Origin: an uncultured Roseivirga sp.
Lineage (GTDB): Bacteria; Bacteroidota; Bacteroidia; Cytophagales; Cyclobacteriaceae
Direction: 5' to 3'
Assembly: GCA_947493005.1 (NCBI GenBank)
Contig: CANLOY010000002.1
Location: forward strand, 372,001 to 436,000
DNA: 64,000 nucleotides
Shown: piece by piece, positions 42,520 through 50,591 of the stretch
Position numbering within the stretch: the first letter of the stretch is position 1
How the letters are laid out: the number at the start of each line of letters is the position of its first letter
The notes under the pieces: model-generated
Told to the model about the DNA's origin: nothing
The model's database searches: none
The model's input: the letters and a program-made list of their open reading frames with translations, nothing else
Program-made: the position numbers and the translations under genes

Positions 42520-42745
42520 GATAAGTCCCCTCTCTCCTTTTGGAAGAGAAGGAAAGTTTTGAAAAACCCGAATGATCAGGATACCGCCTGATGCAGTAGT
42601 TGACTTCTTAGCACATTGTAGGTATGAGAAGTGAGACTTTGTCTCATGGTACTCATCCTTCAGGCGCTGGAACTCAATCATTAATTCAGACTTAATGATT
42701 ATTCCGCTTTTGATAAATGATTTATCAACACTCTTCCTATTTGAA
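42520..42745 (+). other. further hairpins in the leader of the SPFH gene
   Basis: Several clear stems lie here: a TCTCTCC stem with one bulge, ATCAGG/CCTGAT, ACTTCT/AGAAGT, TGAGAC-TTT-GTCTCA, AATCATTAA/TTAATGATT and TTGATAAA-TGA-TTTATCAA. They continue the structured region up to about 70 bases before the SPFH start. No tRNA motif is present. Confidence 0.55.
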
Positions 42746-42812
42746 AGACATTATATGGCCAATAATGATAAATGAATATTGACCGGGGCATGGCCTCACA
42801 AATTTTAGAATA

Positions 42813-43913
42813 ATGAAAAGGGTACTAATAAACCAAGGTAATGTAGGGTTGGTCTTCAGAAATGGAGACTACAAGAGAGTGCTTACCGCTGGAAAGCATT
42901 GGGTATCAATCTTAGACAGTGTTGTCAAATTCGATATGGTTAAACCATTTATGGCACCTAAGACCATAGACTTGTACTTGGGTGACGAAAAATTGGCCGG
43001 GTTACTGAATGTGATCAGAGTTGCTGATACGGAAATAGTCTTGAAATACAAGAGAGGAAACTTTCGAGAAGTACTTACCTCTGGCACATACGCTTATTGG
43101 AAAGGCTTGATTGACTACAGCTTTATCAAAGTTAATCTGGCTGATTATGAAATTGATGAATGTATCGACAAAGAGGTACTTATTGATAGAGCCCTGTACT
43201 CTTACGTCAGGAAGTTTACTATTGAATCCTTCGAAGAAGGTTTGCTTTTGGTAAATGGAAAATATGTAAGGCAGCTCGACAAAGGCACTCATTACTTCTG
43301 GCAGAATACTACAGCGTTGACTGTACTAAAGGCTGACATGAGACAAGTGCAAATGGAGGTCAATGGACAGGAAATTCTGACCAAAGACAAAGCGGCACTT
43401 CGAATCAATTTCTACGGTCAATACAAAGTCAAAGACATTGTCAAAGCTTTGATTGAGAATAAAGATTATGAGAAGCAACTCTATGTGTTGATGCAAATCG
43501 CACTCAGAGAGTTTGTCGGAAGGTTTACACTTGACGAATTGCTTGAAGAAAAATCTTCTCTCGCAGAATATGTGAAAGAAGTCTTGAAATTGAAATCCAA
43601 AGATCTGGGGATTGAGATCAGGGATTGTGGTGTCAAGGACATCATTTTGCCCGGTGAAGTAAAAGACATCATGAACCAGGTGTTAGTAGCTCAAAAGCAA
43701 GCACAAGCAAATGTGGTTACCAGAAGAGAGGAAACTGCCTCTACACGGAACTTATTGAATACTGCAAAATTGATGGAGGACAACCAAATGTTGTTTAAAC
43801 TCAAGGAGATGGAATATGTTGAACGGATTGCCGAAAAAGTAAGCAACATTTCTCTGTCTGGAGGAAACAAGGTTCTTGACCAGTTAAAAGAAGTCTTTAC
43901 TGGTTTTAAATAA
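42813..43913 (+). CDS. SPFH/slipin-family protein without a membrane anchor
   Basis: The 366-residue protein has a band-7/SPFH domain (about 130-300; LKADMRQVQMEVNGQEILTK, ALRINFYGQYKV, DLGIEIRDCGVKDIILPGEV) and an Ala/Gln/Glu-rich coiled coil (about 285-335). Ordinary slipins begin with a membrane helix; here none is visible. Instead three related beta modules precede the SPFH fold (QGNVGLVFRNGDYKRVLTAGKHW, EIVLKYKRGNFREVLTSGTYAYW, EEGLLLVNGKYVRQLDKGTHYFW, given by their key residues). SPFH proteins form ring-like oligomers. Its place between tRNA-like RNAs and rtcB suggests a scaffold in RNA repair. Confidence 0.88.
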   Translation: MKRVLINQGNVGLVFRNGDYKRVLTAGKHWVSILDSVVKFDMVKPFMAPKTIDLYLGDEKLAGLLNVIRVADTEIVLKYKRGNFREVLTSGTYAYWKGLIDYSFIKVNLADYEIDECIDKEVLIDRALYSYVRKFTIESFEEGLLLVNGKYVRQLDKGTHYFWQNTTALTVLKADMRQVQMEVNGQEILTKDKAALRINFYGQYKVKDIVKALIENKDYEKQLYVLMQIALREFVGRFTLDELLEEKSSLAEYVKEVLKLKSKDLGIEIRDCGVKDIILPGEVKDIMNQVLVAQKQAQANVVTRREETASTRNLLNTAKLMEDNQMLFKLKEMEYVERIAEKVSNISLSGGNKVLDQLKEVFTGFK

Positions 43914-43918
43914 ATAAC

Positions 43919-43948
43919 ATCTCAGTCTCAATGGTTTGAGGCTGAGAT
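43919..43948 (+). terminator. stem-loop between SPFH and TPR genes
   Basis: ATCTCAGTCTCAA pairs with TTGAGGCTGAGAT-type sequence over about 13 bp with a G-U. No long T-run, so it may be a processing or stability hairpin within the operon. Confidence 0.5.
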
Positions 43949-43984
43949 ACTAACGAATAATTATGGAAATACAACTAATAACCT

Positions 43985-44002
43985 GAGGGCAGAACTGCCC
44001 TC
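43985..44002 (+). other. GC-rich hairpin in the TPR gene leader
   Basis: GAGGGCA-GAAC-TGCCCTC forms a tight 7-8 bp stem 14 bases before the ATG at 44017. Confidence 0.6.
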
Positions 44003-44016
44003 TGAATTCAAACAAA

Positions 44017-44541
44017 ATGGACATTTACGAAACGTACATAGAAAACTTAATTCAGCTGGCAGAAGAAGCAATAGATGACTGTAATTATCAGCAAGCGAAG
44101 GATTTGTTAGAAAGTGGTCTGGCTGAAGAGCCTGGCTATCCAAAATTACACGCCTCGATGGGAAGGTTATTTCACTATGACCTTGAGAACCCCGCGATGG
44201 CGGAAAAGCATTACCACCTGGCAATTCACTTTAAACCCGATTACCAAGGCGTTTACGAAGATTTAGCTTGGCTCTACATCAAGCATAAAAAGTACATTGG
44301 TCTAGAGCACTGGATGAAAAAAGCCAGGAAAGTAAAAGGCCTGAATAAGTGTATGATTTATGAGAACCTGGGAAAGGTTGCTGAAGAGAAAGAGGATTTC
44401 AAAAAAGCACTTAAACTATTTAAAAAAGGGCTCTTAAAATCACTGAACGATCACGATGCAAGTCGGCTGAAAAAGCACATTAAAAGAAACAAATACAAGA
44501 AACTCGAGCTCGTCAAAAAGGGCCGCTCGAACAAACATTAA
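44017..44541 (+). CDS. TPR protein with basic tail
   Basis: The 174-residue cytoplasmic protein is built of about three to four tetratricopeptide repeats (AKDLLESGLAEEPGYPKLHA, MAEKHYHLAIHFKPDYQGVY, KALKLFKKGLLKSL). It ends in a strongly basic stretch (KKHIKRNKYKKLELVKKGRS) that could bind RNA. TPR proteins mediate protein-protein contact; a bridge between the SPFH protein and RtcB is inferred from order. RtcB starts four bases after its stop. Confidence 0.85.
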   Translation: MDIYETYIENLIQLAEEAIDDCNYQQAKDLLESGLAEEPGYPKLHASMGRLFHYDLENPAMAEKHYHLAIHFKPDYQGVYEDLAWLYIKHKKYIGLEHWMKKARKVKGLNKCMIYENLGKVAEEKEDFKKALKLFKKGLLKSLNDHDASRLKKHIKRNKYKKLELVKKGRSNKH

Positions 44542-44545
44542 GACA

Positions 44546-45979
44546 ATGGCATCTAGAAAACTAACAGGAAAAGACCTGAAAAAACTGGGATTCCCCGAAG
44601 GTAGAGCCATAGGAGAAGCTATGCGAGTAATGGAGATTCACTATAAAGGAAAATCCATTCTCCATAAGAAAGCTATGCTCAGAAAAGTGTTGGATACGCC
44701 AGCACTCTACAAAAAGCATGAAACATTAGGAGCAATTGCCACTGCATTGCTGATTGCTGAAATTTCTAATAAACCCTTAACTATGCGCCAAAAGCGTATT
44801 CCATATAGTATTTACGGACAGGAAGGCATAGAACCAGGAGCTATTAATCAAATGGAAATCGCCATGAAACTGCCTGTAGCAAAAGCAGGAGCACTTATGC
44901 CCGATGCTCATCAGGGTTATGGTTTACCAATCGGTGGAGTTCTGGCCACGGAAAATGCAGTAATCCCTTATGGAGTTGGAGTGGACATTGGATGTAGAAT
45001 GTGTATGACAGTGTATGGCGTCCCTCCGGCATTTGCTCATCAAAGTACTGAAGCTTTATCTCAAATGTTAATGGATAATACGCGCTTTGGTCAAGGCACT
45101 TTCAAAAGACCGAAAGACCATGCAGTATTAGAAAGCTCATTATTTAATGAGATTAACATTTTGAAATCATTAAAAGACAGAGCATGGAGTCAGATAGGTT
45201 CCTCAGGTGGTGGTAATCACTTTGTAGAATTCGGAATTACAGAAATCTTGAATCCTGATAACGAAATGAATCTGCCTATTGGTAAATACTTATCGGTACT
45301 CTCCCACTCAGGATCGAGAGGGCTTGGTGCTAATATCGCAAGACATTATACCAAGTTGGCCATGGATATGACCAAGTTACCGAGTGAAGCCAAACACCTT
45401 GCCTGGCTAGACCTGGATAAAGCAGAAGGTCAGGAATACTGGTTGGCAATGAACCTGGCCGGTGACTATGCTTCGGCATGTCATCACCAGATTCATGAAC
45501 GATTGGCGAAAGCACTTGGGGAGCAACCATTAGCAATGATTGAAAACCATCACAATTTTGCTTGGAAAGAGCAAGACACCAACGGTAACGAGATCATTGT
45601 TCATCGGAAAGGTGCTACTCCAGCGGGAGAAGGTGTCATGGGAATAATCCCTGGATCAATGACTTCGCCTGGTTTCATAGTCAGAGGCAAAGGAGTTGGT
45701 GAATCAATTAACTCGGCATCTCACGGTGCCGGTCGATTGATGTCCAGAACCAGAGCAAAACAAACGCTTTCTATAAAAGATGTTAAAAAACACATCAAGA
45801 AATCTGGAGTAACGCTTATAGGTTCTGGAGTAGATGAAGCGCCACAAGTTTATAAAAACATCCATGAAGTGATGAAAAGGCAACATGACCTTGTGGAAAT
45901 CATGGGAACATTTCATCCTAAAGTAGTAAGAATGTGTGGAACCAAGGAAGCAAGAGGTGGTTTCACAGAAGTAGATTAA
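44546..45979 (+). CDS. rtcB: RtcB RNA-splicing ligase
   Basis: RtcB joins RNA 2',3'-cyclic phosphate (or 3'-phosphate) ends to 5'-OH ends using GTP and Mn2+. The 477-residue protein shows the metal-site motifs DAHQGYGLPIGGV, GVGVDIGCRM (Cys ligand), GGGNHFVEFG (His) and SHSGSRGLG (His), and SHGAGRxxSR with guanylylated His393. No archease gene is adjacent. Bacterial RtcB repairs RNAs cut by ribotoxins, such as tRNA anticodon loops or rRNA. The tRNA-like array directly upstream on the same strand makes tRNA or tRNA mimics the natural candidate substrates. Confidence 0.95.
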   Translation: MASRKLTGKDLKKLGFPEGRAIGEAMRVMEIHYKGKSILHKKAMLRKVLDTPALYKKHETLGAIATALLIAEISNKPLTMRQKRIPYSIYGQEGIEPGAINQMEIAMKLPVAKAGALMPDAHQGYGLPIGGVLATENAVIPYGVGVDIGCRMCMTVYGVPPAFAHQSTEALSQMLMDNTRFGQGTFKRPKDHAVLESSLFNEINILKSLKDRAWSQIGSSGGGNHFVEFGITEILNPDNEMNLPIGKYLSVLSHSGSRGLGANIARHYTKLAMDMTKLPSEAKHLAWLDLDKAEGQEYWLAMNLAGDYASACHHQIHERLAKALGEQPLAMIENHHNFAWKEQDTNGNEIIVHRKGATPAGEGVMGIIPGSMTSPGFIVRGKGVGESINSASHGAGRLMSRTRAKQTLSIKDVKKHIKKSGVTLIGSGVDEAPQVYKNIHEVMKRQHDLVEIMGTFHPKVVRMCGTKEARGGFTEVD

Positions 45980-45981
45980 CC

Positions 45982-46010
45982 GAAAATGGCATCGTTTTGG
46001 TGCCATTTTC
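45982..46010 (+). terminator. stem-loop after rtcB
   Basis: GAAAATGGCA and TGCCATTTTC form a perfect 10-bp stem three bases after the stop, followed by AAAAA rather than T; it may act in both directions or mark the 3' end. Confidence 0.65.
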
Positions 46011-46025
46011 AAAAACGTTTCAACC

Positions 46026-46580
46026 ATGGGATTAGATTATGTAAACCAATGTGTCAACTACAGAGATTTAGGTGAATTCATTAACCTGATTACAGGAGAA
46101 AACAACTTTCCAGAGAACAGGATTTTTAGAAGTGGAAGCATCGATCATGTTAAAAACCTAAAAGAAATCGGATGTCCCTCCTCAATAATTAATTTGAGAA
46201 ACAGACCTGATTATCAAGACTTTGATGTTGATTATTACCATTTTCCAATGGCCAACAAAGTTGAGAAGTATGACACTTCTCAAAAGGAAGTCAGGCAATG
46301 GTTAAATGGAATCCTTAGGCTTTTCGAAAAACCTGATTTAGAATACCCGGTACTTATACACTGTTTATCAGGTAAAGACAGGACGGGTATTGTAATAGCC
46401 GCTATTCTATTGATATTGGGTTATGACAAAGGCACAATAATGGAAGAATATCTATTCAGTGAAGGTGAGGTTAAAGTCGAACTTATTCAACAAGCTCTCG
46501 ATGGGATGCAGCCACTTGAAAAGTACTTTGCAACAATAGATTTTGATAAGGTACAAAATCAATTAAGAGGTGTTTCATAA
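46026..46580 (+). CDS. DSP/PTP-family phosphatase
   Basis: The 184-residue protein is a Cys-based phosphatase with the loop IHCLSGKDRTG (nucleophile Cys113, Arg119) and an N-terminal VNYRDLGEF and RIFRSGSID pattern seen in tyrosine/lipid phosphatases of this type. Targets may be phosphotyrosine, phosphoinositide-like lipids or RNA 5'-phosphates, since some family members are RNA 5'-triphosphatases. It follows rtcB by 46 bases on the same strand, so an RNA-end role is possible but unproved. Confidence 0.85.
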   Translation: MGLDYVNQCVNYRDLGEFINLITGENNFPENRIFRSGSIDHVKNLKEIGCPSSIINLRNRPDYQDFDVDYYHFPMANKVEKYDTSQKEVRQWLNGILRLFEKPDLEYPVLIHCLSGKDRTGIVIAAILLILGYDKGTIMEEYLFSEGEVKVELIQQALDGMQPLEKYFATIDFDKVQNQLRGVS

Positions 46581-46582
46581 GA

Positions 46583-46612
46583 GTTGGCAGGCTTTCCAGG
46601 AAGCCTACCAAC
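46583..46612. terminator. bidirectional terminator between convergent genes
   Basis: GTTGG...AGGCTT pairs with AAGCCT...CCAAC, between the phosphatase and the SDR genes. Confidence 0.75.
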
Positions 46613-46620
46613 CTCTCTTA

Positions 46621-47382
46621 CTAATTCCTTCCGGCAATTACTCCTCCATCGACATCCCAAATAGCTCCTGTAACCCAGCCCGCCTTATCAGACAACAAGA
46701 AAAGGATAGTATCTGCCACATCTTGTGCTTTACCATTTCTTCCAATGGGATGAAAACCATGGAATCCCTGCAATGCCTTATTAGCTTCTTCTTCGCCCCC
46801 GAATACACCATGATATACTGGAGTTTCTACTACCGCTGGTGATACAGCATTGACACGAACATTGGCATCCCCCAATTCCATTGCCAAATGCTGTGTTAAA
46901 CTATGCAGCCCAGCTTTCTGCATGGAGTAAGCAGATGAAGGGGTAGCTTTCACAGCTTGTTTGGCCCACATAGATCCCACATTTACAATTGCCCCTGATT
47001 TTTGCCCAACCATTTTTCTAGCTACCGCCTGAGTAATAAAAAAGAACCCTCTGTTCAGGTCTTGATAAGCATCATAATCTTCAACGGTATGATCAAGAAA
47101 TGACTTAGGTTCAAAAATTCCTGAAGCGTTAACCAGATAATCAATGCGTTCAATTCCTTCCAGATTAGCGAGTAACTGAGACACAGCATGCTGATTTGTG
47201 ATATCTACTACATGAGTAGATAGTGAATATGTGTTAGCAGCAGCTAAGGCTTTAAGCTTATCACTGCTTCTTCCGACAGCATGTACGTTTGCTCCTCCAT
47301 TTAATAAAGACTCTACAGTAGCTCTTCCAATTCCACTACTCCCCCCGATTATAAGGGCTGTTTTTCCAGTAAATTCTGACAT
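46621..47382 (-). CDS. short-chain dehydrogenase/reductase
   Basis: The 253-residue Rossmann enzyme has the TGxxxGIG cofactor site ([12 protein letters not shown], near residue 12), NASG at the end of strand 4 (VNASGIF), catalytic Ser in NVGSMWAK, the YSMQK (YxxxK) pair and the SPAVVETP segment. It uses NAD(P)H; the substrate is unknown. It stands 61 bases downstream of a TetR gene on the same strand with an operator-like palindrome between, so it is probably that repressor's target. Confidence 0.93.
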   Translation of the reverse strand: MSEFTGKTALIIGGSSGIGRATVESLLNGGANVHAVGRSSDKLKALAAANTYSLSTHVVDITNQHAVSQLLANLEGIERIDYLVNASGIFEPKSFLDHTVEDYDAYQDLNRGFFFITQAVARKMVGQKSGAIVNVGSMWAKQAVKATPSSAYSMQKAGLHSLTQHLAMELGDANVRVNAVSPAVVETPVYHGVFGGEEEANKALQGFHGFHPIGRNGKAQDVADTILFLLSDKAGWVTGAIWDVDGGVIAGRN

Positions 47383-47406
47383 AATTGTTTATATAATTTA
47401 GATTAA

Positions 47407-47424
47407 ATACAGACAAGTCTGTAT
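47407..47424 (-). promoter_or_regulatory. TetR-type operator upstream of the SDR gene
   Basis: ATACAGAC-AA-GTCTGTAT is an 8-bp inverted repeat with a 2-base centre. A near copy lies before the tetR start. Confidence 0.72.
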
Positions 47425-47443
47425 GTTTAAATTTTAAATTTTT

Positions 47444-48004
47444 TTACTCTATTAATTTGCCTGCCATGGTCTTCACTAGTGAAATAGGCCAGTTATTCGA
47501 ATACAAATAACTTTCTACAAGTGCTCCTTCATATAATATATAAAGCTGATCTGCCAGTGAAGCTTCCTGATTCTCTTTGAGATTATCATCCACCAAGGAT
47601 CTTATGATCCCCCTAAGGCTCTCCTTTTGTTTTCTTATTTCCTCCTTTATTCTAATATCATCTTGAGGAATCTCTGCTATTGTATTCAGACACCAGCACC
47701 CTCTGAAGTTCTCGGCATTATAGAAGTCTTCTAAAAATTCAAACACTGCCAAAACCCGATCAACTCCCTCCTTCTTCTGGTTAACAAAAGTCTTAATGTT
47801 ATGTGTAAACTGATCGTCCATTTCTTGCAAATAGGCAATGCATATATCTTCTTTCGATTTGAAATGATCATACATACTAGCCTTGGCGACTCCAGATTCT
47901 TTCAAAATTTGATTGATCCCTGTACGATTGTAACCCTGCTCGTAAAAAAGACGAGAAGCCGTTTCAATCAAGCGCTCACGTACAGGTACCGGGTTTCTTG
48001 GCAT
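47444..48004 (-). CDS. TetR/AcrR-family repressor
   Basis: The 186-residue protein has the N-terminal TetR HTH (RLIETASRLFYEQGYNRTGINQIL, KASMYDHFKSKEDI by key residues) and a helical ligand-binding domain with two cysteines (CWCLNT). It most likely represses itself and the SDR gene; matching ACAGAC-NN-GTCTGT-type sites precede both. The inducer is unknown, perhaps a reactive carbonyl handled by the reductase. Confidence 0.93.
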   Translation of the reverse strand: MPRNPVPVRERLIETASRLFYEQGYNRTGINQILKESGVAKASMYDHFKSKEDICIAYLQEMDDQFTHNIKTFVNQKKEGVDRVLAVFEFLEDFYNAENFRGCWCLNTIAEIPQDDIRIKEEIRKQKESLRGIIRSLVDDNLKENQEASLADQLYILYEGALVESYLYSNNWPISLVKTMAGKLIE

Positions 48005-48005
48005 A

Positions 48006-48021
48006 AACAGACAGGTTTGTT
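48006..48021 (-). promoter_or_regulatory. operator-like site at the tetR start
   Basis: AACAGAC-AG-GTTTGTT, one mismatch from a perfect repeat, ends two bases from the tetR start codon and resembles the site at 47407-47424. Confidence 0.6.
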
Positions 48022-48066
48022 CGTATAAACTTCACTAAAGAAACGAAAGTTCAATACGGATAAAAA

Positions 48067-48279
48067 TTAAAAGGAGATTTTATATTGTCTGTCAGAAAAG
48101 ACTTTCTGCTTCCAGAGATTAAAAGAACTAGAATTCATCTCACTCCTCATTAACCTTACCACTTCTGCCTCTGGTAGTCCATACTGAGCCCTGATAGTGT
48201 AGAATGGTTTCTTATGTTCCCATGCAATTTGTATTACACAATCTATATCATCAAATGTTAATCCGAATTGATTGAACAT
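48067..48279 (-). CDS. DUF2805/TIGR03643-type small protein
   Basis: The 70-residue protein has LTFDDIDCVIQIAWEHKKPF, a YGLPEAEVVRLMRSEM helix-turn-helix-like core and SSFNLWKQKV, which I recognise as the TIGR03643/DUF2805 family common in Bacteroidota and marine bacteria. The usual GRxTKH tail is replaced by SDRQYKISF. Function unknown; a DNA- or RNA-binding role is only suggested by the helical core. Confidence 0.8.
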   Translation of the reverse strand: MFNQFGLTFDDIDCVIQIAWEHKKPFYTIRAQYGLPEAEVVRLMRSEMNSSSFNLWKQKVFSDRQYKISF

Positions 48280-48454
48280 ATAAGTTCAATCGTTTGATCA
48301 ATCTAAATGTTTTCAAATCAACAGATTAGCTTCGTATTTTTACATAAATGGCAAAATTCATTTCTTATCTAGCAAATAAGAGGGTTGCGTGGGGTCAAAT
48401 TCAACAGTGTCTTATCTTTAATTTTTCTATACTTTAGCCAGCTAATTGCTATTC

Positions 48455-49024
48455 ATGAGTCTGGAAAAAGAATTACAAACAAGAAGCCAATCAACTTGCG
48501 AGTTGTGTAGTGCTGAAAATGAACTCTCTCCCTTTGAAGTAGTTCCATCGGATGGAACTGTAGATCAAACCGTCCTTATATGTAGTACCTGTAAGTATCA
48601 AATTAAGGCCCCAGACCAGATGGATCCTAATCATTGGAGGTGTCTTAATGACAGCATGTGGAGCGCTGTTCCAGCTGTTCAGGTTATGGCATGGAGGTTA
48701 CTGAACATGCTTAGCAAAGAGGGTTGGCCAGCAGACCTTCTGGACATGATGTATTTAGACGAAAAGACATTAGTCTGGGCCAAGTCAGGTCTGGATAGTA
48801 ATGATGAAGAAACTGTAAAACACATTGATAGTAATGGTGTCGTTCTACAGGCTGGTGACACGGTAGTTTTAATAAAAGACCTGAATGTTAAAGGTGGTGG
48901 ATTTACTGCAAAACGTGGCACAGCAGTAAGGAATATTAGTTTAGTACATGACGATCCTGAGCATATCCAAGGAAAAGTCAATGGGCAGACCATTTACATT
49001 CTAACCAAATTTGTGAAGAAGTAA
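48455..49024 (+). CDS. phnA: PhnA-domain zinc-ribbon protein
   Basis: The start is set at the ATG at 48455 (MSLEKELQTRS); a TTG nine bases upstream is possible. The 189-residue protein has an N-terminal zinc ribbon (CELCSAE and CSTCKYQ) and a C-terminal PhnA domain (DSNGVVLQAGDTVVLIKDLNVKG by key residues, KRGTAVRNI, VNGQTIYILTKFVKK). Despite the name, PhnA is not part of the C-P lyase core and its role is unclear. No phosphonate genes are nearby. Confidence 0.9.
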   Translation: MSLEKELQTRSQSTCELCSAENELSPFEVVPSDGTVDQTVLICSTCKYQIKAPDQMDPNHWRCLNDSMWSAVPAVQVMAWRLLNMLSKEGWPADLLDMMYLDEKTLVWAKSGLDSNDEETVKHIDSNGVVLQAGDTVVLIKDLNVKGGGFTAKRGTAVRNISLVHDDPEHIQGKVNGQTIYILTKFVKK

Positions 49025-49025
49025 G

Positions 49026-49253
49026 TTGAATATTAATCATCCATATGGTAAAAGAAGGTGGTGGCGTGCAAGGCTACCATGGTTCCTCATCAATTTAGGC
49101 ATTGCAAAGAAAGGTGAGAATTGCGAAAAAGCATTTGCTCATCATGAATGGTATAACATAGATGGGAAAACCTCTGGATGTTACTATTGCGAGGTTGTTT
49201 CGGATGGTCAAAAATGGAGAGTATCAAAGGATAGAAGCACTGACTTAAAATAA
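49026..49253 (+). CDS. small conserved hypothetical protein
   Basis: A TTG start at 49026, one base after phnA, gives 75 residues beginning NINHPYGKRRWWRARLPWF. It is basic at the N-terminus and has three cysteines (ENCEKAF, GCYYCEV). No ATG is available nearby. The tight spacing and the ordered Trp/Cys pattern support a real gene translated with phnA. I do not recognise a named family. Confidence 0.6.
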   Translation: MNINHPYGKRRWWRARLPWFLINLGIAKKGENCEKAFAHHEWYNIDGKTSGCYYCEVVSDGQKWRVSKDRSTDLK

Positions 49254-49421
49254 GTAAACTTCAACAAACACAATTTATTCAAAGGTGCTCAAGTACTTAT
49301 TTAAGGCGTTTTTAATACAGTATTACTTTGGGTGTTGTAAATCTTACACAACCAAAAACATTAGATAAATTAAAAAAATCATTAATTTGCAATAAAAGAC
49401 CTACACTCATATAGAAGCCCC

Positions 49422-50324
49422 ATGAACTATTTTCTCGCATTATTATTCGTCCTCAACCTTAGTCCTGAAAAGAACGATTTAGGACTAAAGCTTGAACTTG
49501 GAAAAACATATAGTCAAACCTATGTTTCTAGAATAGATATTGCTCAAACTATTAATGGAATAGAGCAAGAGCAAAAAATGGAAATCAAGGGTGGTATGGA
49601 CTTTAGAGTCATACAGTCATTAGAAGACAGGTACATCATGAGTACTTCATATACCAGTTTAATAATGAAAATGAATTCATTTATGGGTGAAACCACCTTC
49701 TCATCTGAAAATAATGAAGAGAATCTCCTTTCAAAAATCTTAAAAGACATGAAAGGTAAGGAGTTCACGGTAGAGATGTACAAAAATGGAGTCATTCGTC
49801 AAATAAAAGATATCGAGAATTTGTACTCTGGAATATTTGAATCATTTCCTGAAGTTCCACAACTTCAGAAACAACAAATATTCTCTCAATTAGAAAGTGC
49901 TTATGGTGAGAAGGCTTTCAAAGGAAACATTGAAATGATTACTGCGATTTTCCCAGACTCAAAAGTAAAAGTTGGAGAACACTGGAATAACTCAGTAAAG
50001 CTTGAATCAGGAATGTCTGGTTTAATCAACAACACGTTTACACTTTCTAAGTTTGATAAAGAGAATGTTATAGTAGAAGGAGTTTCGAAAATTGTTACAG
50101 AAGACAAAGAAGCCTATGTTGATGTTAATGGTATGCCTGTCAAGTACAACCTTTCTGGAACAATGAAATCCACCTTCAAATTAGACCCCATTTCTAACTG
50201 GATTCTAGAAGGTACTGTTGAACAGGAAATATCGGGTAATGTTGAGATTAAAGATAATCCCAATATACCTGGAGGTATGGTAATACCAATGATTATGATT
50301 CACAACATGATTATTGGCCAATAA
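49422..50324 (+). CDS. DUF6263-like periplasmic protein
   Basis: The 300-residue product has a short hydrophobic N-terminus (MNYFLALLFVLNLS), possibly a weak signal peptide, followed by a lipocalin-like, beta-rich body: LKLELGKTYSQ, KGKEFTVEMYKNGVI, PDSKVKVGEHWNN, YNLSGTMKSTFKLD. These phrases match the DUF6263 type as I recall it. Function unknown. It is flanked by AT-rich gaps; no operon partner is visible. Confidence 0.78.
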   Translation: MNYFLALLFVLNLSPEKNDLGLKLELGKTYSQTYVSRIDIAQTINGIEQEQKMEIKGGMDFRVIQSLEDRYIMSTSYTSLIMKMNSFMGETTFSSENNEENLLSKILKDMKGKEFTVEMYKNGVIRQIKDIENLYSGIFESFPEVPQLQKQQIFSQLESAYGEKAFKGNIEMITAIFPDSKVKVGEHWNNSVKLESGMSGLINNTFTLSKFDKENVIVEGVSKIVTEDKEAYVDVNGMPVKYNLSGTMKSTFKLDPISNWILEGTVEQEISGNVEIKDNPNIPGGMVIPMIMIHNMIIGQ

Positions 50325-50384
50325 TCTACATTCTCCTTTAATCGAGGTGACATACCATCTTATGATAACAATAAATACTTTTAC

Positions 50385-50408
50385 CTTGTCGGTATTGTCA
50401 CCGACAAG
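50385..50408. repeat. hairpin, first copy of a tandem duplication
   Basis: CTTGTCGGT...ACCGACAAG with a short loop; near-identical to 50525-50548. Confidence 0.85.
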
Positions 50409-50453
50409 TCATATTCAAAGAGAATCATTACTTCCTTGCATCACCATGAGCTA

Positions 50454-50520
50454 TTAACGATTGATTTCCAACTTATACCCAACACCATGCACTTTGGTCA
50501 GTTTAATAGTATCATCATTC
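50454..50520 (-). pseudogene. duplicated 3' fragment of the winged-helix regulator gene
   Basis: The minus strand encodes DDTIKLTKVHGVGYKLEINR-stop, a near copy of the last 20 residues of the gene at 50592-51458 (DDTIKLANVHGVGYKLEINH). With its hairpin it forms the outer unit of a roughly 140-bp tandem duplication. It has no start and is a fossil. Confidence 0.88.
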
Positions 50521-50524
50521 TCCC

Positions 50525-50548
50525 CTTGTCGGTGTTGTCACCGACAAG
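50525..50548 (-). terminator. terminator-like hairpin of the regulator gene, second copy
   Basis: CTTGTCGGTG-TTGT-CACCGACAAG, a 10-bp stem 44 bases beyond the regulator stop on the minus strand, followed there by GGGGA rather than T. Confidence 0.65.
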
Positions 50549-50591
50549 TCTATTCAAAAAGAATTACCCTCTCTTATATTGGCAAGAGCTG

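Noticed and set aside
50385-50548. CRISPR-like repeats
   Set aside because: Only two hairpin copies, and the sequence between them is the duplicated end of a neighbouring gene, not a unique spacer.
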